From assembly GCA_024696155.1 (NCBI GenBank), contig JAILHD010000113.1, forward strand, positions 1 to 47,092: DNA of 47,092 bases, given 5' to 3'. The translations under genes and the position numbers were made by a program. The notes beneath the pieces are model-generated. The model had not been told where the DNA came from and made no database searches. It saw only the letters and a list, made by a program, of their open reading frames with translations. Shown piece by piece: positions 15,033 through 23,445 of the stretch (its first letter is position 1; every line of letters begins with the position of its first letter). Origin of the DNA: Treponema sp. GTDB lineage: Bacteria > Spirochaetota > Spirochaetia > Treponematales > Treponemataceae.

Positions 15033-17195
15033 ATGAAAATCATTAAACGTAACGGCGAAGAAGCTATTTTTGACATTAGAAAGATTGAAACAGCAATCAG
15101 TAAAGCTAACGCCGCAGTACCAGAAAACGAGAGATTATCAGAAGAATACATCAAAGCCGTTGCCGCAAAGGTAAGCGAATCTTGTAAAGCAAGTAAAGTT
15201 CAGATGAACGTAGAAGCCATTCAGGATCTTGTAGAAACTGAACTTATGAGAATCGGTGCATTTAACATTGCAAAAATTTATATTACATACCGATTCCGTC
15301 ATGCTTTGCTTCGTAAGGCAAACTCTACAGACAAGCAGATTCTTTCTCTGCTCGAATGTGCCAACGAAGAAGTTAAACAGGAAAACTCTAACAAAAACTC
15401 AACAGTAGTTTCTGTTCAGCGCGACTACATGGCTGGTGAAGTTTCTAAGGACATTACAAAGCGATTCCTTTTGGATGAAGACATTGTTCAGGCTCACAAC
15501 GAAGGTATTATTCACTTCCACGATGCTGACTATTTTGCACAGCACATGCACAACTGTGACCTTGTAAACCTTGAAGACATGCTTCAAAACGGAACTGTAA
15601 TCAGCGGAACAAAAATCGACACACCGCACAGTTTCTCTACAGCCTGCAACATTGCAACTCAGATTATTGCCCAGGTTGCATCAAGCCAGTACGGCGGACA
15701 GTCAATTTCGCTTACACACCTGGCACCATTTGTTGATGTAAGCCGCAAAAAGCTTATTAAAGAAATGAACACTATGGTTGAAGAAACAGGTGTAAACTTT
15801 ACAAAAGAGCAGTTCGACAAAATTGTTGAACGCCGTCTTGCAGACGAAATTACCAAGGGTGTTCAGACAATTCAGTACCAGGTTGTAACTTTGATGACTA
15901 CAAACGGTCAGAGTCCGTTTGTAACAGTATTCATGTACCTGAACGAAGCTAAAAACGAGCAGGAAAAAGCAGACCTTGCGCTTATCATTGAAGAAGTTCT
16001 TAAACAGCGCACTCAGGGTGTACGTAACGAAAAAGGCTACTGGGTAACTCCAGCCTTCCCAAAACTGATTTACGTTCTTGAGCCGGATAACATCACTCCG
16101 GACGGAAAATACTACTATCTTACAGAGCTTGCAGCAAAATGTACTGCAAAACGCCTTGTACCAGACTATATTTCAGAAAAGAAGATGTTCGAACTTAAGG
16201 AAGGAAACTGCTACCCTTGTATGGGTTGCCGCTCATTCCTTACTGTTTACCGCGACGAAACAGGCCGTCCAAAATTCTACGGACGCTTTAATCAGGGTGT
16301 AGTAACAATCAACCTGGTAGACGTTGCATGTTCTTCTGGAAAAGACGTAGAAAAATTCTGGAAGATTTTTGATGAACGCCTTGAACTTTGCCGCCGTGCC
16401 CTCTTGATCCGCCACAAACGACTTTTGGGAACTCCAAGTGACGTTGCCCCAATCCTCTGGCAGAACGGTGCTCTTGCACGCCTTGAAAAAGGAGAAGTAA
16501 TCGACAAGCTTTTGTTCAACGGCTACTCAACAATCTCTTTGGGTTATGCAGGACTTTGCGAATGTGTACGCTACATGACCGGTAAGCCTCATACAGATCC
16601 AAGCGTAACTCCTTTTGCTTTGGAAATCATGAAGCACATGAACGAAGCCTGTGCAAAATGGCGCGAAGAAACAACAATCGCATTCAGTTTGTATGGAACT
16701 CCGCTTGAAAGTACAACTTACAAGTTTGCAAAGGCCCTCAAGCAACGCTTTGGCGAAATCCCAGGTGTAACAGACAAAAACTACATTACAAACAGCTACC
16801 ACGTTCACGTAACAGAAAATATCGACGCTTTCAAGAAACTTACTTTTGAAAGTCAGTTCCAGGAATTAAGCCCAGGTGGAGCCGTAAGTTATGTAGAAGT
16901 ACCAAATATGGAAAACAACATTCCTGCCGTACTTGCAGTGCTCAAACACATCTACGAAAACATTATGTACGCAGAGCTGAACACAAAATCTGACTGCTGC
17001 CAAAAGTGCGGCTATACCGGAGAAATCCAGGTCGTAGACGACGGTGACGGAAAACTCATCTGGAAATGCCCACAGTGCGGAAACACAGACCAGTCAACCA
17101 TGAACGTAACCCGCCGAACCTGCGGTTACATTGGAACCCAGTACTGGAACCAGGGCCGTACTCAGGAAATTAAAGAACGAGTATTGCATCTGTAA
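15033..17195 (+). CDS. nrdD: Anaerobic (class III) ribonucleoside-triphosphate reductase
   Basis: 720-aa oxygen-sensitive glycyl-radical enzyme making dNTPs from NTPs. An N-terminal ATP-cone (residues 1-90, MKIIKRNGEEAIFDIRKIE) gives allosteric control. The catalytic barrel follows. Near the C-terminus are four zinc-binding cysteines (CQKCGYTG, WKCPQCGN) and the glycyl-radical motif RRTCGYIGTQYW with Gly698 as radical site. The ATG at 15033 is chosen over a GTG at 15021 because AGGTGG lies at good distance from it and the cone domain begins there. nrdG follows 19 bp downstream. Confidence 0.97.
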   Translation: MKIIKRNGEEAIFDIRKIETAISKANAAVPENERLSEEYIKAVAAKVSESCKASKVQMNVEAIQDLVETELMRIGAFNIAKIYITYRFRHALLRKANSTDKQILSLLECANEEVKQENSNKNSTVVSVQRDYMAGEVSKDITKRFLLDEDIVQAHNEGIIHFHDADYFAQHMHNCDLVNLEDMLQNGTVISGTKIDTPHSFSTACNIATQIIAQVASSQYGGQSISLTHLAPFVDVSRKKLIKEMNTMVEETGVNFTKEQFDKIVERRLADEITKGVQTIQYQVVTLMTTNGQSPFVTVFMYLNEAKNEQEKADLALIIEEVLKQRTQGVRNEKGYWVTPAFPKLIYVLEPDNITPDGKYYYLTELAAKCTAKRLVPDYISEKKMFELKEGNCYPCMGCRSFLTVYRDETGRPKFYGRFNQGVVTINLVDVACSSGKDVEKFWKIFDERLELCRRALLIRHKRLLGTPSDVAPILWQNGALARLEKGEVIDKLLFNGYSTISLGYAGLCECVRYMTGKPHTDPSVTPFALEIMKHMNEACAKWREETTIAFSLYGTPLESTTYKFAKALKQRFGEIPGVTDKNYITNSYHVHVTENIDAFKKLTFESQFQELSPGGAVSYVEVPNMENNIPAVLAVLKHIYENIMYAELNTKSDCCQKCGYTGEIQVVDDGDGKLIWKCPQCGNTDQSTMNVTRRTCGYIGTQYWNQGRTQEIKERVLHL

Positions 17196-17214
17196 GATAT
17201 AGCAGGCAAAAAAT

Positions 17215-17712
17215 ATGAACTACGGAGCAATTAAAAAATTTGATGTTGCAGACGGCGAAGGCGTGCGGGTGTCACTTTTTGTAAGCGGATGCCGCAATGC
17301 CTGCAAAGGCTGCTTTCAACCAGAAACATGGAATTTTCACTTTGGAGAACAGTTCACTCAGGATACCGAAAAGGAAATCTTAGATGCACTTTCTCCAGAA
17401 TACATTGCAGGATTTTCTCTTTTAGGCGGGGAACCGTTTGAAGAAGAAAATCAGGAAGTGCTTGCTCCGTTCCTAGAAAAAATAAAACAGACCTATCCTT
17501 CTAAAAATATCTGGTGCTGGACAGGCTATATTTACGACAAAGATTTGCAGCCTGCTCAGCGCAAGTACACAAAATTTACAGACAGAATGTTAAACTGCAT
17601 TGATGTTCTTGTAGATGGCCCGTTTATAGAAGAACAAAGAAATCTTATGCTGGAATTCCGAGGCTCAGAAAATCAGCGGATTTTAAGACTAAAAGAAATC
17701 CGAAAAGCCTAA
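17215..17712 (+). CDS. nrdG: Anaerobic ribonucleotide reductase activating protein
   Basis: 165-aa radical-SAM activase that makes the glycyl radical on NrdD. The cluster motif is C26-x3-C30-x2-C33 (GCRNACKGCFQPETW), followed by SAM-binding LLGGEPF (GGE) and WCWTGY. The N-terminal MNYGAIKKFDVADGEGVRVSLFVSG is typical of NrdG. The ribosome site is weak (AGG 10 nt upstream). Its stop codon overlaps by 4 bp the stop region of the convergent cyclase gene. Confidence 0.96.
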   Translation: MNYGAIKKFDVADGEGVRVSLFVSGCRNACKGCFQPETWNFHFGEQFTQDTEKEILDALSPEYIAGFSLLGGEPFEEENQEVLAPFLEKIKQTYPSKNIWCWTGYIYDKDLQPAQRKYTKFTDRMLNCIDVLVDGPFIEEQRNLMLEFRGSENQRILRLKEIRKA

Positions 17713-19283
17713 GAATTGCGAAGCGTCTTCATCTCTCGTTTGCGTTGATACATAGCTTTATCGGCGCGACGGAAGACATTTTCTACCGCAGAATCCATGT
17801 CTGGATCAAAAACTGCAATTCCTATTGCTGCAGAAATCCGCTCCCACATGTTCACGTTTTTATCTCTTGAACTTTCCGAAATCTGACGGTTAAATTCCTT
17901 AACCAGCTCGTCCATATTCCTGTAATCACTGTCTCTTAAAATTACTACAAATTCATCACCACCAACGCGGAAAACAGGGGAATGTTCAAAAACATGGCAG
18001 ATAATGTAGCACAATTTTGTAATGGCCACATTTCCATGTTCATGACCAAAAGTATCGTTTATACGTTTAAGAAAATTCAAATCTATCATTGCAATGGCAA
18101 ATTCAGCACTTCCGTCTGCTATTTCCCAATCCAGCTGATGAACTTCGTTATCATAGGCAGTTTTATTACGGATTCCTGTAAGGGCATCTCTGTTTGCAAG
18201 TTCATTCATGGCATCTGCACGCTGCTGAGTATCGCGCAGTTCTTTTGCGGTTTCCAGAAGGTTTCTCATATAATTTTCAAGTTCCATAATCATGGAAGAA
18301 ACCTGCATGGCAAGAACTGAAATTTCATCCTTTCCTGTTGCATTCTTTTCTATATCACTTACAATTTCTGCATTTTTGCCTTCTGAATAAAGGCGGACGC
18401 TGTCTTTTAAGTGCGAAAGTTTTGAAATATAGTGATAGTAGATATAATACAAAAGAAGAACTACAGCAAAAACAAGAATCAGCCCTACAAAAAGCATCTG
18501 ACGCACAGAAGAACGCAAAATATCTTTATTGATTTTTACAATATCAACTTCTACGCCAATAAGTCCAAGTTTTTTACCATCAATAAAAAGCGGAAGGTAG
18601 CAGGCGTAATCTTTTCCATACTGATTATCAAAAATATCAAAACCAGAAGGTAACTTACCCATTGACCAGGCCTCCCACTCACGCGGATGCTCATCAATTT
18701 TATGCTCAACAGTTATTCCAAGTTCAAGATATTTTTTTCCGCCAACAAGGCGTTCATCACGCAAAGAATCCAGCGCATACATTACATCAAAACTCTTACC
18801 AGGCTTTTCGGCTCCAGGAATTACATATTCAGTATACGCAAGATTAAAACGCTTTCTTGCCTGTTCAAACTGATACAAATAATATTCATGTTTATAAACC
18901 GTATAAGCAATTTTTACGTCGTCTGTAAGATCTTTAAAAGCAATATCAACGCCCAAAACTTTGCCAGGATATTTTTTTTCGTAAAGGTTTTCGTATTTTT
19001 TGCGGGCAAGTTCAATATCATCCTTATCAAAATTGTGCGGGACAAGCAGAGTGCGGTAATTTTCGCAAAAATATTCCTGCCAGTAGATAAAATCATCACC
19101 GTCTACAGACAGAACCATTTCAAGATACGAGGCAACCTGTTTGATGCTTTCTTCGCGCTCCGATTTATAAGAAGTCATCTGATTCAGATACATAGAAATC
19201 CCGCTCATTGCAAGCGTAATAACTGTAAAAACAAAAAAGATGACGGCAAACTTAAAAAGAAGGCTTTCGTGAATTTTTCCCAT
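17709..19283 (-). CDS. Membrane sensor diguanylate cyclase
   Basis: 524 aa. One TM helix (about 9-31), a large periplasmic sensor region (about 32-262, Cache-like in layout), a second TM (264-286), a short HAMP-like and helical linker, then a GGDEF domain starting at NRDALTGIRNKTAYD. The active-site motif RVGGDEF (GGDEF at 441-445) and IDLNFLKRINDT are intact, so c-di-GMP synthesis is likely. The position of the inhibitory RxxD site reads FEHS, so product inhibition at the I-site is not expected. The ATG at 19283 is preceded by GGAG; an upstream in-frame start at 19319 has none. It diverges from a shortened relative at 19394. Confidence 0.9.
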   Translation of the reverse strand: MGKIHESLLFKFAVIFFVFTVITLAMSGISMYLNQMTSYKSEREESIKQVASYLEMVLSVDGDDFIYWQEYFCENYRTLLVPHNFDKDDIELARKKYENLYEKKYPGKVLGVDIAFKDLTDDVKIAYTVYKHEYYLYQFEQARKRFNLAYTEYVIPGAEKPGKSFDVMYALDSLRDERLVGGKKYLELGITVEHKIDEHPREWEAWSMGKLPSGFDIFDNQYGKDYACYLPLFIDGKKLGLIGVEVDIVKINKDILRSSVRQMLFVGLILVFAVVLLLYYIYYHYISKLSHLKDSVRLYSEGKNAEIVSDIEKNATGKDEISVLAMQVSSMIMELENYMRNLLETAKELRDTQQRADAMNELANRDALTGIRNKTAYDNEVHQLDWEIADGSAEFAIAMIDLNFLKRINDTFGHEHGNVAITKLCYIICHVFEHSPVFRVGGDEFVVILRDSDYRNMDELVKEFNRQISESSRDKNVNMWERISAAIGIAVFDPDMDSAVENVFRRADKAMYQRKREMKTLRNS

Positions 19284-19377
19284 CTGAACTCCAGTCCCCC
19301 TTCCCCTTCGGTTTAACATAAATTATAAATGCAAAAGTTTAAAAATACCAAATAAATTTATATGTATTCAAAAACTG

Positions 19378-19393
19378 TGATATAATTTCAAAT
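19378..19393 (+). promoter_or_regulatory. Leaderless-type extended -10 promoter
   Basis: TGA followed directly by TATAAT (19381-19386), then TTCAAAT and the ATG at 19394. TGn before a perfect -10 box marks an extended -10 promoter; there is no convincing -35 box and no ribosome site. Confidence 0.55.
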
Positions 19394-20566
19394 ATGGATA
19401 TTGAAAGTCTGGAAGAAATTAAAGAGCCTAAAACTTCTTCTCTTGGAAAAAGCATATCTTTCGGATTTTTCTTTTTTATCATCACATTGTGTCTTGTAAT
19501 CTGCGTTTTAAGTCATATAAGTTACAAAGTCTCTCTTTACAGGGGTTATGAATCCCACATGGCCGATATTCTTAATTATGTAAAAAGCGCCATAGACAAC
19601 GACGATCTTGAAAAATGCATTAACACAACCGAACACAGTCCTAAATATGATGAACTTGTAAGGTTTATGGATGGAATTAAGGAAGATTTTAATATCCACT
19701 ACTTATACATCATAAAACCTCTTAATCACGAACCAACAGGCAATGTAATGAGTGTTGTTTCTGCAGAAAACTATTACGACCGTTTTATAAACACAGAAGG
19801 AAACCTTTACCTTGGCTGGATTAGTGATGATGAATTTGATCAAAAAACTGTAGATACATTTTTTTCAATAATGGAAAACCAAACACCCGTCTATTTTAAA
19901 GAAACAACCGAATGGGGAATCGACTACACAGGCGCAATTGCCCTTCGGAATTCTAAAAGAGAACCTTACGCAGTTCTAGCTGTTGATATTGATATTTCTG
20001 ACATAAAAAAACTTTTGATAAAGCAGGCTGTATCAACAATTGGACTGATTCTTATTTTAGGCGGATTTTTTACAATCAAGTTCCTTTTGTGGACACAAAA
20101 AAATATTACAAAGCCTATAGAAATGCTTTCTGATACAGCTGCATCGTTTGTAGAAAAGAGCCATGGTAAGCGTAATATCAATCTTCTTAAGTTTGACGCT
20201 CCAGACCTTAAAACGAACAACGAAATTAAAAACCTTTCTGATGCCATTACACAAATGACACAAGATATGAAGCATTATGTAGAAGGCATTATTTCTGCAG
20301 AACTTGAAGCCGACCTTGTAAAAAAACAGGCAGACTCTCTGCACGAGCTTGCAAACAAAGATGCCCTTACAGGCGTAAAAAATAAAACTTCTTACGATAA
20401 AGAAATTATCAAACTTGAATACGAAGTAGAAACAGGACGACATCCGCCATTTGGAATTGCAATTTTTGGAGAAGAATCAGATAAAAAAGTTATTGATGTC
20501 TTTAAACGTGCAGACCAGAAAATGTACGACTGCAAAAAAGCCATGAAGTGCATGCGCGAGGCATAA
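19394..20566 (+). CDS. Membrane sensor with GGDEF domain lacking its catalytic core
   Basis: 390 aa. TM helix (about 21-43), periplasmic sensor (44-210), second TM (212-233), HAMP-like linker and coiled coil, then the start of a GGDEF domain, NKDALTGVKNKTSYDKEI. At about residues 353-358 the sequence passes from the first strand (FGIAI) directly into the last part of the domain (IFGEESDKKVIDVFKRADQKMYDCKKAMK). Against the neighbour at 17709-19283, about 90 residues are missing in frame, including the metal-binding Asp and the whole GGDEF motif. It cannot be a cyclase as written; it may still sense a ligand or dimerise with paralogs, or be decaying. Confidence 0.85.
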   Translation: MDIESLEEIKEPKTSSLGKSISFGFFFFIITLCLVICVLSHISYKVSLYRGYESHMADILNYVKSAIDNDDLEKCINTTEHSPKYDELVRFMDGIKEDFNIHYLYIIKPLNHEPTGNVMSVVSAENYYDRFINTEGNLYLGWISDDEFDQKTVDTFFSIMENQTPVYFKETTEWGIDYTGAIALRNSKREPYAVLAVDIDISDIKKLLIKQAVSTIGLILILGGFFTIKFLLWTQKNITKPIEMLSDTAASFVEKSHGKRNINLLKFDAPDLKTNNEIKNLSDAITQMTQDMKHYVEGIISAELEADLVKKQADSLHELANKDALTGVKNKTSYDKEIIKLEYEVETGRHPPFGIAIFGEESDKKVIDVFKRADQKMYDCKKAMKCMREA

Positions 20567-20644
20567 AAATACATATATATAGAAATAAATGCGTATTTGA
20601 AGTATATTCTAAGAGACATTTTTTTGTTTTTTTGAGGAATTTTT

Positions 20645-21775
20645 ATGTCTTTGGAATGTGGTATCGTTGGACTTCCTAACGTTGGAAAGTCTACTATTTT
20701 TTCGGCTCTGACAGCGGCTCCTGCTGCAGCAGAGAATTTTCCGTTCTGTACTATTGACCCAAACGTGGGTATTGTTGATTTGCCTGATGAACGCCTTGAT
20801 TTTTTGGCAAGCATTCATAATCCAAAAAAGAAGACTCCTGCAAGTGTAAAATTTGTTGATATTGCAGGTTTGATTAAGGGTGCCAGCAACGGTGAAGGTC
20901 TTGGAAACAAGTTCCTTGCAAACATCCGCGAATGTTCGGTAATTGCTCACGTTGTACGCTGTTTTGATAACCCTGATATTATGCACGTTCGTGAAAATGC
21001 AAACGAAGCTGCTCCAATTGACCCGGAAACTGATATTCTTACAATCAACTACGAACTTGCTCAGGCTGACTTAAACACAATTGAAGCACGTCAGGACAAA
21101 GTTACACGTGCAGTACGTTCACTTGGAAAAGAAGAAGAAAAGAAATACGCTCCATGGACAAGTGCTGTTGCAAAAATTAAACCTCTTCTCCAGGAAGGTA
21201 AATGCGCACGCATGGCAGATTTAACTGATGATGAAAAAGCTGCCGTTTACGACATGTTCCTTCTTACAATGAAGCCAACACTTTACGTTGCAAACGTTGA
21301 TGAAGATTCAATTGAGGCTCAGACAAATAAATACGTTGAAGTTGTAAAAAAATATGCTGCCGAAGAAAAATCAGAAGTTGTAGTAATCTGCGGTAAGTTT
21401 GAAGCTGATTTGGCAGAAATTACAGATCCAGCTGACCGCAAGGACTTTATGGATTCAGTTGGTCTTAAAGAAAGCGGACTTGCAACTCTTGCTCGCAAAG
21501 CTTACCACTTGATGGGACTGCGCACCTTCTTTACAGGTGGCCCAGATGAATGCCGTGCCTGGACAATTCACGCAGGAGATAAAGCTCCACGCGCTGCAGG
21601 TGTTATCCACACAGACTTTGAAAAAGGCTTTATCCGCGCCGAAGCTTATACTATAGAAGATTTGCGCCAGTACGGCGATGAAGCTGCAATTAAAGCAGCC
21701 GGCAAATACCGTCAGGAAGGAAAAGAATACGTAGTTCAGGACGGCGATGTACTCTTCTTCAAGTTTAATGTTTAA
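20645..21775 (+). CDS. ychF: Obg-like ribosome-associated ATPase YchF
   Basis: 376 aa. P-loop GLPNVGKS (9-16), [10 protein letters not shown], the Obg G3-type [17 protein letters not shown], and the C-terminal TGS-like domain with [21 protein letters not shown] and [11 protein letters not shown]. YchF/OLA1 members prefer ATP, bind ribosomes and influence stress responses. GAGGAA precedes the ATG. It converges on argC across a gap with a large hairpin repeat. Confidence 0.97.
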   Translation: MSLECGIVGLPNVGKSTIFSALTAAPAAAENFPFCTIDPNVGIVDLPDERLDFLASIHNPKKKTPASVKFVDIAGLIKGASNGEGLGNKFLANIRECSVIAHVVRCFDNPDIMHVRENANEAAPIDPETDILTINYELAQADLNTIEARQDKVTRAVRSLGKEEEKKYAPWTSAVAKIKPLLQEGKCARMADLTDDEKAAVYDMFLLTMKPTLYVANVDEDSIEAQTNKYVEVVKKYAAEEKSEVVVICGKFEADLAEITDPADRKDFMDSVGLKESGLATLARKAYHLMGLRTFFTGGPDECRAWTIHAGDKAPRAAGVIHTDFEKGFIRAEAYTIEDLRQYGDEAAIKAAGKYRQEGKEYVVQDGDVLFFKFNV

Positions 21776-21793
21776 ATAAATGCTACCCGTCGC

Positions 21794-21906
21794 GTAGTGT
21801 GGATCAGAACCGCGCGATAACGCGCTACATTCTATTTTTGGTATGAAACTATTTAATACGCCGCTAGCGCGGCAGCCAAAAATAGAATGTTTTTAACCCA
21901 CACTAC
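21794..21906. repeat. Nested inverted repeats between ychF and argC (family 2 copy)
   Basis: Outer arms GTAGTGTGG (21794-21802) and CCACACTAC (21898-21906); inner arms of 15 bp, beginning ACATTCTATTTTTGG (21827-21841) with its exact complement at 21876-21890; small hairpins GCGCG-ATAA-CGCGC and GCCGC-TAGC-GCGGC inside. The 22 bases at 21808-21829 are identical to 35599-35620. It lies between convergent genes and could stop transcription from both sides. Confidence 0.75.
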
Positions 21907-21938
21907 ACTCCACCTCGCATTTTTATATACCTTAAAAA

Positions 21939-22883
21939 TTACAATCCCGTTTCTTCATCAATTCCCATACTGATATTCATACACTGAACAGCAGCACCGG
22001 AAGCACCTTTTCCAAGGTTATCAAAACGGGTTGTTACCATAATGCGGTCATCGTTACCGTAAACAAAAATCTGCATATCATTTGTGTTAGCAAGAGTATT
22101 TGCTGGAATAAACTGTTCTGGCAGAGTGCCTTCTCCCATAAAGCCTGCAACTTTTACAAAGCGCTGACCTTCGTAATGAGCCTTAAACATTTCCCAGACA
22201 TCATGTGCAGTTACTTTTTTTGCAAGAAGACGTGAATGCAGACCAACAGTTACTGTCATTCCCTGGAAGTAATCACATACATAAGGATTAAAAATCGGTT
22301 CAAAATCAAGACCGGAAATAATTTTCATTTCTGGAAGATGTTTATGAGCCTGAGTCAAAGCGTATAAGCGTGGAGAATCCAGTCCAGCATCACGGCCTTC
22401 TGCTTCATACTGTGCAATTGCCTTTTTACCTGCTCCAGAATAGCCGCTAACAGCGTGAACATTTACAGGATAATCGCGTCCCATTATGCCAGATTTTACA
22501 AGCGGATACAAAATTGCAATTGTACCAGAAGCATAGCAACCAGGAGTTGCAATTCTTTTAGAAGTCTCTACTTTTTTTCGAAAGTCTGCTCCAAGCTCAG
22601 GAAAACCGTAAGCCCAATCAGGATTTACACGGTGAGCTGTAGAAGCATCAATAATTACTGTGTTTGGATTTGTACAAAGTGCTGCAGATTCAATAGCAGC
22701 TGCATCCGGCAAACATAAGAATGTGTAATCAGATGCATTAATCATCTTAGCCTTTTCAACAGGATCCTTACGTTTATCTTCATCAATAGTAAGAATTTCC
22801 AAATCTTTGCGGTTTGCAAAGCGCTCAAAAATCTTAAGGCCGGTTGTGCCTTCTTTTCCGTCAATAAATACTTTGTAACTCAT
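21939..22883 (-). CDS. argC: N-acetyl-gamma-glutamyl-phosphate reductase
   Basis: 314-aa NADP-dependent enzyme of arginine synthesis that reduces N-acetylglutamyl phosphate to the semialdehyde. The short-form (type 2) sequence is clear: IDGKEGTTGLKIFERF at the start, catalytic Cys116 in ATPGCYASGTIAI, and HAVSGYSGAGKKA. No Shine-Dalgarno; TATAAT lies 7 nt before the ATG and overlaps the last codons of the upstream 124-aa gene. argJ and argB lie 3.5-6 kb away on the other strand. Confidence 0.95.
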   Translation of the reverse strand: MSYKVFIDGKEGTTGLKIFERFANRKDLEILTIDEDKRKDPVEKAKMINASDYTFLCLPDAAAIESAALCTNPNTVIIDASTAHRVNPDWAYGFPELGADFRKKVETSKRIATPGCYASGTIAILYPLVKSGIMGRDYPVNVHAVSGYSGAGKKAIAQYEAEGRDAGLDSPRLYALTQAHKHLPEMKIISGLDFEPIFNPYVCDYFQGMTVTVGLHSRLLAKKVTAHDVWEMFKAHYEGQRFVKVAGFMGEGTLPEQFIPANTLANTNDMQIFVYGNDDRIMVTTRFDNLGKGASGAAVQCMNISMGIDEETGL

Positions 22884-22896
22884 GGCGGAAATTATA
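22884..22896 (-). promoter_or_regulatory. Leaderless-type -10 box of argC
   Basis: TATAAT (22896-22891), then TTCCGCC and the ATG at 22883. A weak TTTCAA lies 17 nt upstream. ATAATTCACT just before the box resembles one half of an ARG box. Confidence 0.5.
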
Positions 22897-22901
22897 GTGA
22901 A

Positions 22902-23276
22902 TTATGCATCGATTTGAAATAGGCTTCCTGCCTGTGGCTGTGCCCCGGCAAGAATATAAGGTGTCTGCTTTACAGCCATCTGAATCTGCTGCTGATAATT
23001 TTTAATCAGAACATCTGCCTGTTCATTTGAAATATCAGTTACAGAATCCTTTGGCTTATTCTTAATTGCAGAAAGTCTATCTATTAAAGAGTTCAAAATC
23101 TGAATTTTGCTGATTGAAACCCCGCTCTGGCCTGGCTTTGCAGCTACTCCCGAAACGTGATTAAAGTGTGAATAAAGGAGAGCAGTCTTGCTTACAGGAA
23201 CATAAAGTTTACCTGCAGAAGCAGCCATAGTGCCAGAATAAGAATATGCGTTTATATTTCTTAGAGAAGTTGTCAT
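22902..23276 (-). CDS. Small protein of unknown function, sigma-28-type promoter
   Basis: 124 aa, soluble, no signal peptide, no family recognised. The middle (about 55-95) is helical and charged; the ends are Ala/Gln/Ser-rich, with a C-terminus AGAQPQAGSLFQIDA. It has a strong AGGAGG ribosome site. Upstream lies a good match to a flagellar sigma-28 promoter, so a role linked to motility or chemotaxis is the best guess, but nothing in the protein itself proves it. Confidence 0.7.
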   Translation of the reverse strand: MTTSLRNINAYSYSGTMAASAGKLYVPVSKTALLYSHFNHVSGVAAKPGQSGVSISKIQILNSLIDRLSAIKNKPKDSVTDISNEQADVLIKNYQQQIQMAVKQTPYILAGAQPQAGSLFQIDA

Positions 23277-23309
23277 AATGCACCTCCTGTTTACTTTTTT
23301 CTATTTATT

Positions 23310-23336
23310 TAATCGGTTTATTAAAAAAAATGTTTA
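23310..23336 (-). promoter_or_regulatory. Sigma-28 (FliA)-type promoter
   Basis: TAAA (23336-23333), exactly 15 nt, then ACCGATTA (23317-23310), against the sigma-28 form TAAA-N15-GCCGATAA. Six of eight -10 positions and the whole TAAA match at the correct spacing. The start point near 23303 would give a 27-nt leader with AGGAGG. Confidence 0.6.
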
Positions 23337-23364
23337 GAAAAATTTATTACCCGCCTCAAAAAAG

Positions 23365-23423
23365 ATTTGTATTTTTTTTTACAATCAGTGATAATAGAAT
23401 AATCTTTACGAAAACGTTTTAGT
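23365..23423 (+). promoter_or_regulatory. Promoter and LacI-type operator of the GH3 gene
   Basis: TTGTAT (23366-23371), 17 nt, GATAAT (23389-23394), start point near 23401. Immediately downstream is ACGAAAACGTTTTAGT (23408-23423), a palindrome centred on CG with one mismatched pair, the form typical of LacI/GalR-family operators. Position just after the start point fits repression of a sugar-hydrolase gene. Confidence 0.55.
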
Positions 23424-23445
23424 TACTAACAATAAGAGGATTTTT

